Source: Candidatus Cloacimonadota bacterium (GTDB lineage Bacteria > Cloacimonadota > Cloacimonadia > Cloacimonadales > Cloacimonadaceae). From it: a stretch of DNA of 17,706 bases. The notes beneath the pieces are model-generated. The model ran no database searches. It was not told where the DNA came from and worked only from the letters and a program-made list of their open reading frames with translations. Both the position numbers and the translations under genes were made by a program. The first letter of the stretch is position 1, and each line of letters opens with the position of its first letter. Of the stretch, positions 6,098 through 14,551 are shown piece by piece. The stretch covers positions 1 to 17,706 of the forward strand of contig JAEZUG010000074.1 in NCBI GenBank assembly GCA_023421135.1, given 5' to 3'.

Positions 6098-7672
6098 CTA
6101 TGTCTCTTGCAACACCAGTTCTCCGCCGCAGAACAGCACCCTGGGGCGGGCTGAGAGCCAGAACTCTGCAGGTTCATCGCGGAAATCGTCCAGCACCATC
6201 AGGTCGGCAAAGTAACCTGGGAGCAATCTGCCCAGATGTGAATCTGTGCCAGAGATTGCTGCTGCTCCAGCGGTGTAGCCATAGATAGCTTGCTGCAGCT
6301 TGAGCTTCTGCTCCGGAACCCAGCTTGGGTTCAGAGGATTCAGAGCTGCTTTACGCTGCAATGCGGTATAGATGCCGAGGAAGGGATTGATGCTCTCGAT
6401 GGGAGCGTCTGAGCCGAAGCCATAGGAACGGCAGTTTGCCAGGATGTCCTTGAAGCAGTAGGCCTGCTTGCGGATGGCGTTCCAGTGCTTCTCGATATTG
6501 GGGATATCTCCTGCCAGATGGACGGGTTGGAGGGCGCAATATGCACCGGATTCCGTCAATAAAAGAAGGTCTTCCGCGCGGAGGGATTGCAGGTGTTCGA
6601 TGCGGTGTCCGGGGTTGGTATACTTTGAGTTCAGCTCTTTGTAAAGGCTCAGAACCTGATGCACTGCCTTGGTGCCGATGGCGTGGATAGAGAGAGCAAA
6701 ACCGGCAGAGACGGCTTCTTCTGCTTGTTTGTGTAGGTCTGCATCGGTATAGCGAAGGATACCAAGGTTTTCTGAGCCGGTGTAAGGCTCGAACATAGCA
6801 GCAGTTTGAGAGCCCAGAGCTCCATCGGCAAAGAGTTTCATGCCTCCAATGCGGTAAAAAGGATCGCCGGAGTGGGTCTTTAGGCCTTGAGCTATCAGAT
6901 TACTAAGCTCTTCAGGCGGGAAATGCCAAGTGAAGCGGAAGAGAGGCTGGAGATCACGTAGGGACTCCAGAACAGACCAGCTATAGGCTCCTTCCATAGT
7001 GTGAACGCCGGTGAGTCCGAGAGCGTGGGCTGCTTCGATAGTCTCAAGCACTGCCTGTCTCAATATCTCAGGAGCAGGCTGCCGGATCACTTTCTCCAAG
7101 GCATCAGAGGCGGATTCATAGACGATGCCGTTCAGGCTTCCGTCAGAATTTCTGCCATACTTTCCGCCGGCGGGATCGGGGCTGTTCTCTTTTATTCCTG
7201 CCAAGCGAAGAGCCAGGCTGTTACAGAGCTTGGCGTGGTAATCTTTGCTCCAGAGAGCCACCGGGAGATCTGGGAAAATGCTGTCCAGGAGATGACGGTT
7301 CAAGCTCTGGGGCTCGTCGATCTGGTTCTTGTCCCAACCGCCTCCCAGGATCCAGGCGGGCAAGCTTCTTTGTGTGTCACGAAAGCTGAGCAGGCTGGTT
7401 CTGATCTCCTCGATTGTTGTGCAGGCCTTCAGGTCAACCATTATTCGGCGCTTGGCAAGTTCCACAAAGTGCGTATGGGTATCGGTGAAAGAGGGCAGCA
7501 CTACCTTCCCCCGCAGATCCAGGATCTCCGGGCAGCGGGAGCTATAGGCTATGCACTCGCTGAGGTGGCCGATATGACGGATCAGTCCGTCCGAGATCAG
7601 GAGGCTTTTTCCGGAGCCGAAGGAGCCGGTGAAGCTATCGTAGAGAGAGGCGTTTACTATGATGTAATTCAT
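6098..7672 (-). CDS. YtcJ-like metal-dependent amidohydrolase
   Basis: 524 residues from the ATG at 7672, which overlaps the upstream aminotransferase stop as ATGA; a longer frame to 7819 is just sequence inside that gene. Family features in order: an N-terminal beta-sandwich part (MNYIIVNASLYDSF...SDGLIRHIG); the metal motif FTDTHTHF with His66 and His68; WILGGGWD and SKDYHAKLCNS; the LFADGALGSQTAAM segment; SIHAIG and HRIEHLQS with metal-ligand histidines; and GSDAPIESINPFLGIYTA near the end of the barrel. It closes with PGYFADLMVLD. This matches amidohydrolase family 3 (YtcJ / N-substituted formamide deformylase group), which hydrolyses amide-type bonds in the cytoplasm. The substrate is not predictable from motifs. 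It is the last gene of the six-gene run that includes dapD. Confidence 0.9.
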   Translation of the reverse strand: MNYIIVNASLYDSFTGSFGSGKSLLISDGLIRHIGHLSECIAYSSRCPEILDLRGKVVLPSFTDTHTHFVELAKRRIMVDLKACTTIEEIRTSLLSFRDTQRSLPAWILGGGWDKNQIDEPQSLNRHLLDSIFPDLPVALWSKDYHAKLCNSLALRLAGIKENSPDPAGGKYGRNSDGSLNGIVYESASDALEKVIRQPAPEILRQAVLETIEAAHALGLTGVHTMEGAYSWSVLESLRDLQPLFRFTWHFPPEELSNLIAQGLKTHSGDPFYRIGGMKLFADGALGSQTAAMFEPYTGSENLGILRYTDADLHKQAEEAVSAGFALSIHAIGTKAVHQVLSLYKELNSKYTNPGHRIEHLQSLRAEDLLLLTESGAYCALQPVHLAGDIPNIEKHWNAIRKQAYCFKDILANCRSYGFGSDAPIESINPFLGIYTALQRKAALNPLNPSWVPEQKLKLQQAIYGYTAGAAAISGTDSHLGRLLPGYFADLMVLDDFRDEPAEFWLSARPRVLFCGGELVLQET

Positions 7673-8799
7673 TGTGAAAGTGTTCCTTTGAGGATTCCAA
7701 GGCCAGCGGATAGCTCTGCCGGAGGCAGGGCACAATTGAGGCGGATTAGTCCTTTGCAGACTTCTCCGAAAGCAGTTCCGGGCACGGTGATCACGCCCTT
7801 TTGGGCAAGTTCCCGGCAAAAGTTGAGGTCATCGGCTTGAACGTCGAGCATCATATATGGTCCGGCAGAGGGGAAGAAGAGTCGCTCTGGACTAATCACA
7901 CTCAGAAGCTCATTTTTAGTGTAATTGCGGCAGGTTTCCAATTGCTCTTTGATCCGGAGCTTGGCTGCTTCACCAGTCTCAGAGAAGGCCAGCTTGGCAA
8001 GCTCCTGCGCCATCCAGCCGCTGCAAGTGGATACGTATTGCTTAGCTTTGATAATTGTGGAGGCAATACCAATGGGGGCAAGAACCCAGCCAATCCTCCA
8101 TCCGCTCAGGCAGTGGGATTTGGAGAGTCCTCCGATCAGGATGAGCTTCTCAAAGTAGTCCAGAGCTCTTGGGGGGCTGACTCCAAAGCAGAGTTCTTTA
8201 TAGATTTCGTCGATGATGACGGTGATCTTGTATCTGTTGCAAATCCCTGCCAGTCTCTCCAGTTCGGAGGCATTGAAGAAGAAACCGCTCGGGTTCTGAG
8301 GCAGGGAAAGAAGCAGGAAGCGAACCTGGTTGGAAAGTATCTGTTCCCATCTATCCCAGTTCACTGTCCTGAGGTCTGGCTCAAAGCTTAGTCTCCGCAC
8401 TTCTGTCTGCATAAGCTTGGCAATAGCAGGATAGGCTGTGTAGTCCGGATCTGGGATGGCAACAATGTCTCCCGGATTGGAGAGCGAGAAGAGGCTCAGG
8501 AAGATGGCTTCTTCAGCACCGTTGGTCACACAAATCTGATTGGGTGAGATGTCTGCACCGTAGGAAGCGGCAATCTGCTCTCGAAGCTGCATCTGTCCTG
8601 CATTTGTGGTGTAGAAGGCTTCTTCTGCCCAGAGCCTGCTTTCGGCATGCTTTTTGAAGAGGGGATCAAGCGGGAAGCGTAGCTCGCCCAGAGCCATGTT
8701 GATAGCATCAGGTGGGGCAGAGGCCATCACCTGACGGATCAAAGATATCTCAATGCCGGAAAAGCGCTTAGCTTCAATCAAGGATCTCTCGCAGGTCAC
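7669..8799 (-). CDS. Class I/II PLP aminotransferase, candidate DapC-like
   Basis: 376 residues from the GTG at 8799. A TTG at 8781, preceded by GAGAG and just before the dapD stop, is an alternative start; I cannot decide from the sequence. Fold-type I features: NPGD and DPDYTAYP (substrate loop), LPQNPSG (~166-172) with Asn169, IIDEIY with Asp197 and Tyr200 contacting PLP, the Schiff-base lysine Lys227 in GGLSKSHCLSGWRIGW, and an arginine near the C-terminus (GLIRLNCALP) likely binding the substrate carboxylate. It overlaps dapD by up to 26 bases and is in ATGA contact with the amidohydrolase. This placement suggests N-succinyl-diaminopimelate aminotransferase (DapC) activity; an aspartate/aromatic aminotransferase is the alternative. 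Specificity is inferred from context only. Confidence 0.9.
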   Translation of the reverse strand: MTCERSLIEAKRFSGIEISLIRQVMASAPPDAINMALGELRFPLDPLFKKHAESRLWAEEAFYTTNAGQMQLREQIAASYGADISPNQICVTNGAEEAIFLSLFSLSNPGDIVAIPDPDYTAYPAIAKLMQTEVRRLSFEPDLRTVNWDRWEQILSNQVRFLLLSLPQNPSGFFFNASELERLAGICNRYKITVIIDEIYKELCFGVSPPRALDYFEKLILIGGLSKSHCLSGWRIGWVLAPIGIASTIIKAKQYVSTCSGWMAQELAKLAFSETGEAAKLRIKEQLETCRNYTKNELLSVISPERLFFPSAGPYMMLDVQADDLNFCRELAQKGVITVPGTAFGEVCKGLIRLNCALPPAELSAGLGILKGTLSQ

Positions 8800-9598
8800 G
8801 TTCCAGTTGAACTGAGATGTCTGTCTTGCTATCCCGATACTTGATAATGATGGGGCAATAGACCTGGAAGGCGGGGTTGTTTTTCATCTGGCGTGAACCC
8901 GGCACCAATACGGCGTTCTCCGGGATGGTGAAGGAACCACCAGAGTCACGTTCCAGGAAGGCACCCTGCACAGAGTCAAAGATCGGCGTGGAGCCTGTGA
9001 CGATGGTTCCGGAAGCCAGCACGGCTCCTTTCTTGATGATGATGCCTTCATAGACACCCGTGTTACCACCGATGAAAGCATTATCCTCGATGATCACGGG
9101 ACGGGAATTGATAGGTTCCAAGACGCCGCCAATCATCGCTCCGGCAGAAAGATGCACGTTTCTGCCAATCTGAGCGCAAGAGCCTACTAGTGCGTGAGAA
9201 TCCACCATAGAACCGCTGTCTACCCAGGCACCGATATTGATGAAAGCCGGAGGCATGATGGTAACTCCCGGTGCGATATAGCAGCCATTGCGGGCAGAGC
9301 TGCCTCCCGGGACAATACGCACCTGATCACTGAGTCCAAAGCGTTTTTCAGCGATGGTGTCTTTGTCAAAGAAGTTCTTCTTCTCACTCCAGGGAAGCTC
9401 CACCAGGACTCCCATACGGAAGCCGATCAGGATGCCCATCTTGACCCAGTCGTTTACCTGCCAGCCGTCTCCCAGAGGTTCGCAGGAGCGGATCATGCCT
9501 TGATTGAGAGCAGCGATAAAGCTCTCGTAGAGCTCTCGTTCAGCCTGGGTGTAAGAGCTTGGTTTGCGGTTGTATAGTTCGATGATTTGTTCTTTCAT
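8774..9598 (-). CDS. dapD: Tetrahydrodipicolinate N-succinyltransferase
   Basis: 274 residues, the same length as E. coli DapD. It transfers succinyl from succinyl-CoA to tetrahydrodipicolinate in the succinylase branch of lysine/diaminopimelate synthesis. Visible: the N-terminal helical domain ending in VNDWVKMGILIGFR; then hexapeptide-repeat left-handed beta-helix turns including PPAFINIGAWVDSGSMVD, VGSCAQIGRNVHLSAG, GGVLEPI and IIEDNAFIGGNTGVYEG; and a C-terminal FQVYCPIIIKYRD strand. The match with the E. coli enzyme in these segments argues for DapD rather than the acetyltransferase DapH. The ATG at 9598 has GAGAG 7 bases upstream. It starts 18 bases after the PatB-like gene and overlaps the next aminotransferase. 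Confidence 0.95.
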   Translation of the reverse strand: MKEQIIELYNRKPSSYTQAERELYESFIAALNQGMIRSCEPLGDGWQVNDWVKMGILIGFRMGVLVELPWSEKKNFFDKDTIAEKRFGLSDQVRIVPGGSSARNGCYIAPGVTIMPPAFINIGAWVDSGSMVDSHALVGSCAQIGRNVHLSAGAMIGGVLEPINSRPVIIEDNAFIGGNTGVYEGIIIKKGAVLASGTIVTGSTPIFDSVQGAFLERDSGGSFTIPENAVLVPGSRQMKNNPAFQVYCPIIIKYRDSKTDISVQLERDLREILD

Positions 9599-9616
9599 GA
9601 TTATCTCTCGTAGTAG

Positions 9617-10783
9617 TTATATGCTGCGAATTGCCTGCAGAAGGCGGTCTAAGCCTTCCTGTAGGAGGGAGCGGGAGCAACCGAAGTTGATCCTGTGATA
9701 GAGCTCATAGCCTTTGCCATACTTAAAGCCGGTATCCAGGGCTATCCTTGCTCTGTCTGTGAGGAGCCTCTGCAGTTCCTCAGCCTTTAGCCCCAAAGCC
9801 TGGAAATTCAGCCAATAGAGATAGGTTCCTTCCGGAGCAGAGGCTTGAATTTCCAGAAGCTGGTCTTTCAGGAATGCAGTAATCAGATCCCGGTTACCTT
9901 GCAGATAGCCGTTCAGCTCTTCCAGCCAAGGCAACCCGTGGCGGTAAGCAGCTTCCAGAGCAGCTATGCCAAAGCTATTTCCCATATAGAGATGCAGCTT
10001 GTTATTCAAGCCCGAAACAGCTTCCCGAAGCTTGGCGTTCGGTACCATCAGCACAGCAGTAGCAAGCCCTGCCAGATTGAAGCTCTTAGCAGGGGAGAAG
10101 CCGGTGAGAGTGATCTCTCCCAGATCTTCCAGACTGCTGATCGAGACGTGAGAGCTTCCCGGATAGACGATATCGGCATGAATCTCATCACTGAAGATCA
10201 GGACTCTGTGCCGACGGCAAATCTCGCCCAGCCTTAGCAGTTCCCCTTTACTGAAGACACGTCCGGTGGGATTGTGTGGATTGCAGAGGATAAAGAGCTT
10301 AGCTTTCTGGGCCTGTCTCTCAAAATCCTCAAAGTCGATCTCCCAGCCTTCTGCACTCTGCACCAGATGATTGCATAGCAAGGTGCGGCCATGATCAGTT
10401 ACAGCGGCATGAAAAGGCTGATAGACTGGTGGCTGGATCAGAACTCCATCTCCGGGCTCGGTGAGTGAGAGAATAGCCAGACACAGTGCCGGCACCACTC
10501 CCGGTGTGGAAACAATCCATTCCCGCTGCGTAGTCCAGTTGTAGCGGCTTTCTGTCCAGTTCATCACGGCCTCATAGTAACCGGGCAGACGCAGATTGTA
10601 GCCAAAGACAGGATGCAACAAACGCTGCTGCAGGGCTTCTTGAATCACCGGAGCCACCGCAAAATCCATATCTGCCACCCAAAGAGGGAGCAGATTGTCA
10701 CGGCCATAGATCATCTTCAGGGCGTCATACTTAAAGCAACCAGAGCCTTTACGCTCTATGGGTGTATCAAAGTCGTAAATCAT
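9617..10783 (-). CDS. patB: MalY/PatB-family PLP-dependent C-S beta-lyase/aminotransferase
   Basis: 388 residues, matching MalY/PatB (about 390). The N-terminus is diagnostic: FDTPIERKGSGCFKYD followed by LPLWVADMDF. PLP-site features: GVVPAL after STPG, LIQPPVYQPF, CNPHNPTGR with Asn171, FSDEIHADIVYPG with Asp199, and Lys233 in TGFSPAKSFNLAGL. The C-terminal NFGCSR provides the substrate arginine. Known members cleave cystathionine or cysteine to pyruvate, ammonia and a thiol; some have aminotransferase activity. It overlaps the preceding membrane-protein gene by ATGA at 10780-10783, has AGGA just upstream, and precedes dapD by 18 bp. The dap context leaves open a role in diaminopimelate transamination, but the sequence favours the beta-lyase assignment. 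Confidence 0.9.
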   Translation of the reverse strand: MIYDFDTPIERKGSGCFKYDALKMIYGRDNLLPLWVADMDFAVAPVIQEALQQRLLHPVFGYNLRLPGYYEAVMNWTESRYNWTTQREWIVSTPGVVPALCLAILSLTEPGDGVLIQPPVYQPFHAAVTDHGRTLLCNHLVQSAEGWEIDFEDFERQAQKAKLFILCNPHNPTGRVFSKGELLRLGEICRRHRVLIFSDEIHADIVYPGSSHVSISSLEDLGEITLTGFSPAKSFNLAGLATAVLMVPNAKLREAVSGLNNKLHLYMGNSFGIAALEAAYRHGLPWLEELNGYLQGNRDLITAFLKDQLLEIQASAPEGTYLYWLNFQALGLKAEELQRLLTDRARIALDTGFKYGKGYELYHRINFGCSRSLLQEGLDRLLQAIRSI

Positions 10784-11316
10784 TGTTCCTGCTTCAGGCG
10801 TGCTTGTTCCGCTAAGAACTGGCAGGATTTACGGGTGATCTCATCCGGAATATCCAGGCCTGGCACCAGATCGTAGATATTGGTCATAATCTCGAGAATC
10901 CGGGGGAAAGAAGCTTTGGTTCTAAAAGTCGTTATGCTGCCATCGGCTTCCCTGTATGTGAGATACAGATAATAGGTAACGTGCCTCTTGAGATACATGG
11001 AGACGATCTGATCATAACGCACGGAGAGAGGCTTCTTGGCCAGATAAGCAAACTTCAATCCCTCATCCCAAAAGGTGATGGAATTGAGGCTCAGGAGATG
11101 TTTCAGCAGAGAATCTCCACCCACGAAGAAGATGATAAAGGGCAGTAGCTTGAGGATGAAGGGGGCATCGTAGCGTGAATGATACACAAGAAAATATACT
11201 GAGTACAGACAGACTGCACCCGATATCAAGATCATAAAGCCCCGGATCAGAGGATGCACCCGATACCGCACCGGAATCCGATCCCGGATCAGATCAACGT
11301 TTACCTGGCGCGGCAC
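10780..11316 (-). CDS. Small membrane protein with PH-like soluble domain
   Basis: 178 residues, of unknown function. The GTG start at 11316 is supported by AAGGAA 6 bases upstream; it overlaps the end of the PHP gene by 16 bases. Two hydrophobic segments (~26-46 and ~51-67) form a probable membrane hairpin. Residues ~75-160 form a beta-rich soluble part (ITFWDEGLKFAYLAKK, YDQIVSMYLKR, YYLYLTYREADGSITTF) followed by a helix, a pattern like bacterial PH-type domains, with both termini probably cytoplasmic. It sits between a PHP phosphoesterase and a PLP enzyme, overlapping both, so it is co-translated, but nothing links it functionally to lysine synthesis. Confidence 0.8.
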   Translation of the reverse strand: MPRQVNVDLIRDRIPVRYRVHPLIRGFMILISGAVCLYSVYFLVYHSRYDAPFILKLLPFIIFFVGGDSLLKHLLSLNSITFWDEGLKFAYLAKKPLSVRYDQIVSMYLKRHVTYYLYLTYREADGSITTFRTKASFPRILEIMTNIYDLVPGLDIPDEITRKSCQFLAEQARLKQEQ

Positions 11317-12158
11317 AGATATTCCTTGTAAAGCTTGTTAACGCTCTCCAGCACAATATCTTTGACAGGGACCACATCGAAGAGATTGTGGCTGTCAAGA
11401 TCTCCATGATAGTCGCTGCCTCCGGTCATATACAAGCCATGACGCCTGGCTGTTTCTGTGAATTCTTCTATCTGGTAATGATAGTGGTCTGGATGCCAGA
11501 CTTCGATGCCATCTATGCCCATCAGGATTAGCTCATCCAGATATTCCGGTTTCACCAGTTTGCCGGGGTGTGCCACCACGGCAAGTCCACCAGCTCCATG
11601 GATAATACTCAGTACATCCGGTACAAGAAGCTCCGGCTTGTGCACGTGAGCTGGTTTGTCGTTGCCAATGTACTTATCAAAGGCTTCATTCTTGGTATGC
11701 ACATAGCCTTTCTTCAGCAGTATCTGGGCAATATGAGGACGCACAATCAGTTCCCGGGAGCCAGCCACCTCTGCCACTTCTTCCAAGGTGATCTGCATGC
11801 CCAGGTCGTTGAGCACTTTTATCATACGCGCTGCACGGTCTCTTCTGCCACTCAAATACATCTCGGTCATGTCCTTCAGCTCACGGTTCTCCTTATCATA
11901 ACCGTAGGCAAGTATATGGACATCCGAGCCTTTGTGGATGGACGAGATCTCCATCCCCGGCAGGATACGCAGGGGCAAGGACTTGATATCGATCAGATTG
12001 TAGGCATCAAAGGTGTCGTGATCCGTGATCGACATCAGATCCAGCTTGATCTCAATGGCTCTTTCAATTAACTTTTGGGGACTTAGTGCCCCGTCTGATA
12101 CGTTGGTGTGCGAATGCAGGTTGATCCGCCTGATCGGTTTTATATCTTTTACTATCAT
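11301..12158 (-). CDS. PHP-domain phosphoesterase (YciV/TrpH-like)
   Basis: 285 residues, the usual size of the nucleoside-3',5'-bisphosphate phosphatase/RNase AM (YciV/TrpH) group. PHP metal motifs in order: NLHSHTNVSDG with His15 and His17; ITDHDT with Asp46, His47 and Asp48; GMEISS with a metal-ligand Glu; an inserted helical part; VRPHIA; VVAHPGKL; and the C-terminal GGSDYHGD. The three-metal site therefore looks intact. These enzymes degrade 3'-phosphoadenosine phosphate-type nucleotides and trim short RNAs in the cytoplasm. The ATG at 12158 has only a weak purine-rich upstream stretch. It is the first gene of the six-gene minus-strand run and is divergent from the methyltransferase gene; the 97-bp divergent gap should carry both promoters, but I see no strong -35/-10 pair. 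Confidence 0.9.
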   Translation of the reverse strand: MIVKDIKPIRRINLHSHTNVSDGALSPQKLIERAIEIKLDLMSITDHDTFDAYNLIDIKSLPLRILPGMEISSIHKGSDVHILAYGYDKENRELKDMTEMYLSGRRDRAARMIKVLNDLGMQITLEEVAEVAGSRELIVRPHIAQILLKKGYVHTKNEAFDKYIGNDKPAHVHKPELLVPDVLSIIHGAGGLAVVAHPGKLVKPEYLDELILMGIDGIEVWHPDHYHYQIEEFTETARRHGLYMTGGSDYHGDLDSHNLFDVVPVKDIVLESVNKLYKEYLCRAR

Positions 12159-12255
12159 AACAAAACTTACTTATTGACTAAATCCTGCACTTCTTAAATT
12201 CCGTCAATGAGAATTTCCTGATACACCAGCGAAAGATTATGTGAAGGATGAAGAC

Positions 12256-13038
12256 ATGGAATATGATCCCATAAAGAATAGATTGAACAGCCTGATCCGG
12301 ATATCCCCGCAAGTCCGCAAGCTTTTCTTTGCAGCAATGGATTTGCTACTACTCCGCCAGGCCTACGTGAAGCAGGCCATCTCCCGCTATGCTCCCAAGA
12401 CACAGGAATTTAGATTCTACGATGCCGGAGCGGGATTTTGCCAATACAGCTATCACGTTCTCAGGCTCTACCCGGAAGCCAAGGTCTTTGCCACAGACCT
12501 CAAAAAAGACTATCTGCAACACTTTGCCTCATCCTGCCGCAATCTTTTTGGTAACCGCTTTCACTACCAGGAAGCCGATCTGCAGACCTTCTGTCCCAAG
12601 CTGAATTATGATCTTGCCATAGCAATTGATATCATGGAACATATAGAAGATGACCGGGCTGTGCTGGCGAACTTCTACAATTGCTTGAGTCCCGGCGGCA
12701 AGCTGATTATCTCCACTCCCTCAGATCTGGATGAAGCAGCCAAATTTACTTCCGAACACGTGCGTCCTGGATATAACAAGCAGGAACTGGAAGCCAAGCT
12801 CTTTGATGCAGGCTTCGCCATAATTGAAAGCCGCTTTAGCTATGGAAGATTTGGTGCTCTGGCCTGGAAGCTTCTGATGAAGTTCCCCCTGACTCTCCTG
12901 GGTAAATCCCGGTTTTCTGGCTTATTACTGCCCTTCTATTACCTGCTGATCCTGCCTGTTGGGCTGATCCTGAACAAACTTGATCAGAAAGCTCTGAACC
13001 TCACCGGTACAGGACTCTTGGTTGTAGCGGAGAAATAG
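12256..13038 (+). CDS. Class I SAM-dependent methyltransferase
   Basis: 260 residues from the ATG at 12256, chosen over an in-frame GTG at 12241 because AAGGA lies 7 bases upstream of the ATG. Rossmann methyltransferase motifs: motif I FYDAGAGFCQYS, the acidic end of strand 2 in FATDLKK, motif III-like DLAIAIDIMEHIEDD, and LSPGGKLIISTP after it. This is the Methyltransf_11/25 layout. The C-terminal ~60 residues are hydrophobic (GLLLPFYYLLILPVGLIL), suggesting membrane association or a lipid/quinone/polyketide-like substrate. It is the only plus-strand protein-coding gene between the 5S end and the tRNA cluster, and its stop is 10 bp from the convergent ATPase gene. Substrate not predictable. 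Confidence 0.88.
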   Translation: MEYDPIKNRLNSLIRISPQVRKLFFAAMDLLLLRQAYVKQAISRYAPKTQEFRFYDAGAGFCQYSYHVLRLYPEAKVFATDLKKDYLQHFASSCRNLFGNRFHYQEADLQTFCPKLNYDLAIAIDIMEHIEDDRAVLANFYNCLSPGGKLIISTPSDLDEAAKFTSEHVRPGYNKQELEAKLFDAGFAIIESRFSYGRFGALAWKLLMKFPLTLLGKSRFSGLLLPFYYLLILPVGLILNKLDQKALNLTGTGLLVVAEK

Positions 13039-13048
13039 AGCTGAGGTC

Positions 13049-13738
13049 TCAGATGCCTCGGCTGAGCAAGCCTTCCCAGGGTTTCTTCAGCATGTAGGTC
13101 ATCACCAGCCTGGTCTTCCCCAGCAGCCCATCCGGAACCCTCTCGGCATACTCGTCCAAAACTGTGTAATGGCTGAAATCCAGCTTCAGAAGCTCTGCGG
13201 CTTGCTGAGTGATCCTGATGCCCTCTTCGACTATCTTTGCGCTGGTATCTTCCATCAGATTGGTGTTGCAGACCAGCTCCGTAACTTTGAGCTTGGAGCT
13301 GAATTCCAGCATATTCAGCATGGTGGCGATTTCTTCCACGTTCGAAGTAAAAGGACGCTTGGTGTTCACCACCAGTTGCATTCTGTAGCCCCGGAGCTTA
13401 ATCTCATCGACAAAGCGTCCCAGCGTGCGGCATCCGGCAGGATCACCACCCACATCCAGAATTACGGTCTTTTCCTGATTCTGGATCATCCCCATAATCC
13501 GGGGTGAAATCATGGGCAGATCAGCATGCGAAAATGCCCCCTCGGGAGCTACCAATTCGATGCCTATTTTGGCAAATTCGTCACGCACATCACGGGTGCG
13601 GAAATAGGGATTTACCACGTCCATATCCACCAAGACCACGTCCTTGCCACTTCGCTTGAGTTCCTGAGCCAGGTGAATGCTGTATTCGCTCTTTCCGCTG
13701 CCATAGGCTCCGATGATAATGTATAAAGCTTGATTCAT
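13049..13738 (-). CDS. P-loop ATPase of the MinD/ParA/CobQ type
   Basis: 229 residues. Walker A GAYGSGKSE (10-18) lacks the deviant KGGxGKT of classic MinD/ParA but is followed by VVLVDMDVVNPYFRTRD, and the Walker B-like strand is VILDVGGDPAG. Further on, VVNTKRPFT and VCNTNLM resemble the base-recognition region. From memory, similar proteins are annotated as CobQ/CobB/MinD/ParA nucleotide-binding domain proteins in anaerobes, sometimes near 2-oxoacid:ferredoxin oxidoreductase genes; no such genes are in this window. The ATG at 13738 has AAGGAAAG 5 bases upstream and lies 2 bases after the HAD gene stop, so the two form an operon. Role unknown. Confidence 0.85.
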   Translation of the reverse strand: MNQALYIIIGAYGSGKSEYSIHLAQELKRSGKDVVLVDMDVVNPYFRTRDVRDEFAKIGIELVAPEGAFSHADLPMISPRIMGMIQNQEKTVILDVGGDPAGCRTLGRFVDEIKLRGYRMQLVVNTKRPFTSNVEEIATMLNMLEFSSKLKVTELVCNTNLMEDTSAKIVEEGIRITQQAAELLKLDFSHYTVLDEYAERVPDGLLGKTRLVMTYMLKKPWEGLLSRGI

Positions 13739-13740
13739 TT

Positions 13741-14412
13741 CTACTTTCCTTGATATATACTTCTAAGCCGGTTGAGGATAGAACCATAGTCGTCATGATG
13801 CTCGTCGGCCAGTTCTTTGATCTGCCTGCGTTGGCTGTTGCTGTCGGCATCATAGATAGCCCAGGCAGTCATTCCTGCTGCTTTGGCAGCTTGAATACCG
13901 GTGAGCGTGTCTTCTATCACCAGACACTCTTCCGGGAGCAGCCCCAGTTCCTCTGCGTTTTTCAGGTATATATCCGGGTAGGGCTTGCCCATCAGTTCCA
14001 TATCCCCGGTAACTACTGTATTGAAATAGTCCCAGATCCCCTGAGCGCTCAGCACCTGCTCCGCCAATTCCCAGGAATTACTGGTGCCCAATCCCAACGG
14101 CAGCCCCAGGCTTTTGATATATTCCAAAGCTTCTCTGGCTCCGGCTTTCAGGACTACTGTATTCAGATAGTGCCAGCTCACCATATCGGTCCATTCTCTC
14201 ATGATGGAGCCCACGCTGTCTTCCAGTCCAAAACGCTCCTTGAAATATAGTGCGGTTTGGATGAAGCTGTTGCCGGAAGGAAGGTGATCAAAGAGGTCAG
14301 CGGGGATGGGTATCTTACGCTTGCCCAGGAACTCTGCATCCACATCTCTCCACAATTGCATGGAGTCGATCAGAGTGCCGTCCATATCGAATATTATAGC
14401 CTTGAATTGCAT
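13741..14412 (-). CDS. HAD-superfamily hydrolase (beta-phosphoglucomutase-like)
   Basis: 223 residues from the ATG at 14412, which has GAGAG 8 bases upstream and gives the usual immediate entry into motif I; an in-frame ATG at 14427 is possible but has a poorer SD. HAD motifs: I, FDMDGTLIDS with nucleophile Asp9 and acid/base Asp11; II, GLGTSNS; III, Lys in MGKPYPDIYLKNAEELG; IV, VIEDTLTGIQAAKAAGM. A helical cap between motifs I and II (~18-85) places it in subfamily IA, the PGMB/phosphatase group acting on sugar phosphates or similar small phosphoesters. Substrate unknown. It is the first gene of a pair with the P-loop ATPase, downstream of the tRNA cluster. Confidence 0.92.
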   Translation of the reverse strand: MQFKAIIFDMDGTLIDSMQLWRDVDAEFLGKRKIPIPADLFDHLPSGNSFIQTALYFKERFGLEDSVGSIMREWTDMVSWHYLNTVVLKAGAREALEYIKSLGLPLGLGTSNSWELAEQVLSAQGIWDYFNTVVTGDMELMGKPYPDIYLKNAEELGLLPEECLVIEDTLTGIQAAKAAGMTAWAIYDADSNSQRRQIKELADEHHDDYGSILNRLRSIYQGK

Positions 14413-14464
14413 ATTGAAGTCTCTCATAACTTACTGAGACAGAGAATTCTGCCCCATAAAAAAA

Positions 14465-14540
<76 letters not shown>

Positions 14541-14551
14541 GTCTTATTGTA

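Noticed and set aside
7001..7840. 279-codon plus-strand open frame
   Set aside because: Lies antisense across the amidohydrolase and aminotransferase genes, whose motifs are unmistakable on the minus strand; its own product has no recognisable domain.
7801..8391. 196-codon plus-strand open frame
   Set aside because: Antisense shadow of the aminotransferase gene, including the region coding the PLP lysine; no start context or family features.
9599..9616. Lysine riboswitch upstream of dapD
   Set aside because: The gap is only 18 bp and the gene lies mid-operon; the operon leader at 12159-12255 is also too short for the known lysine riboswitch.
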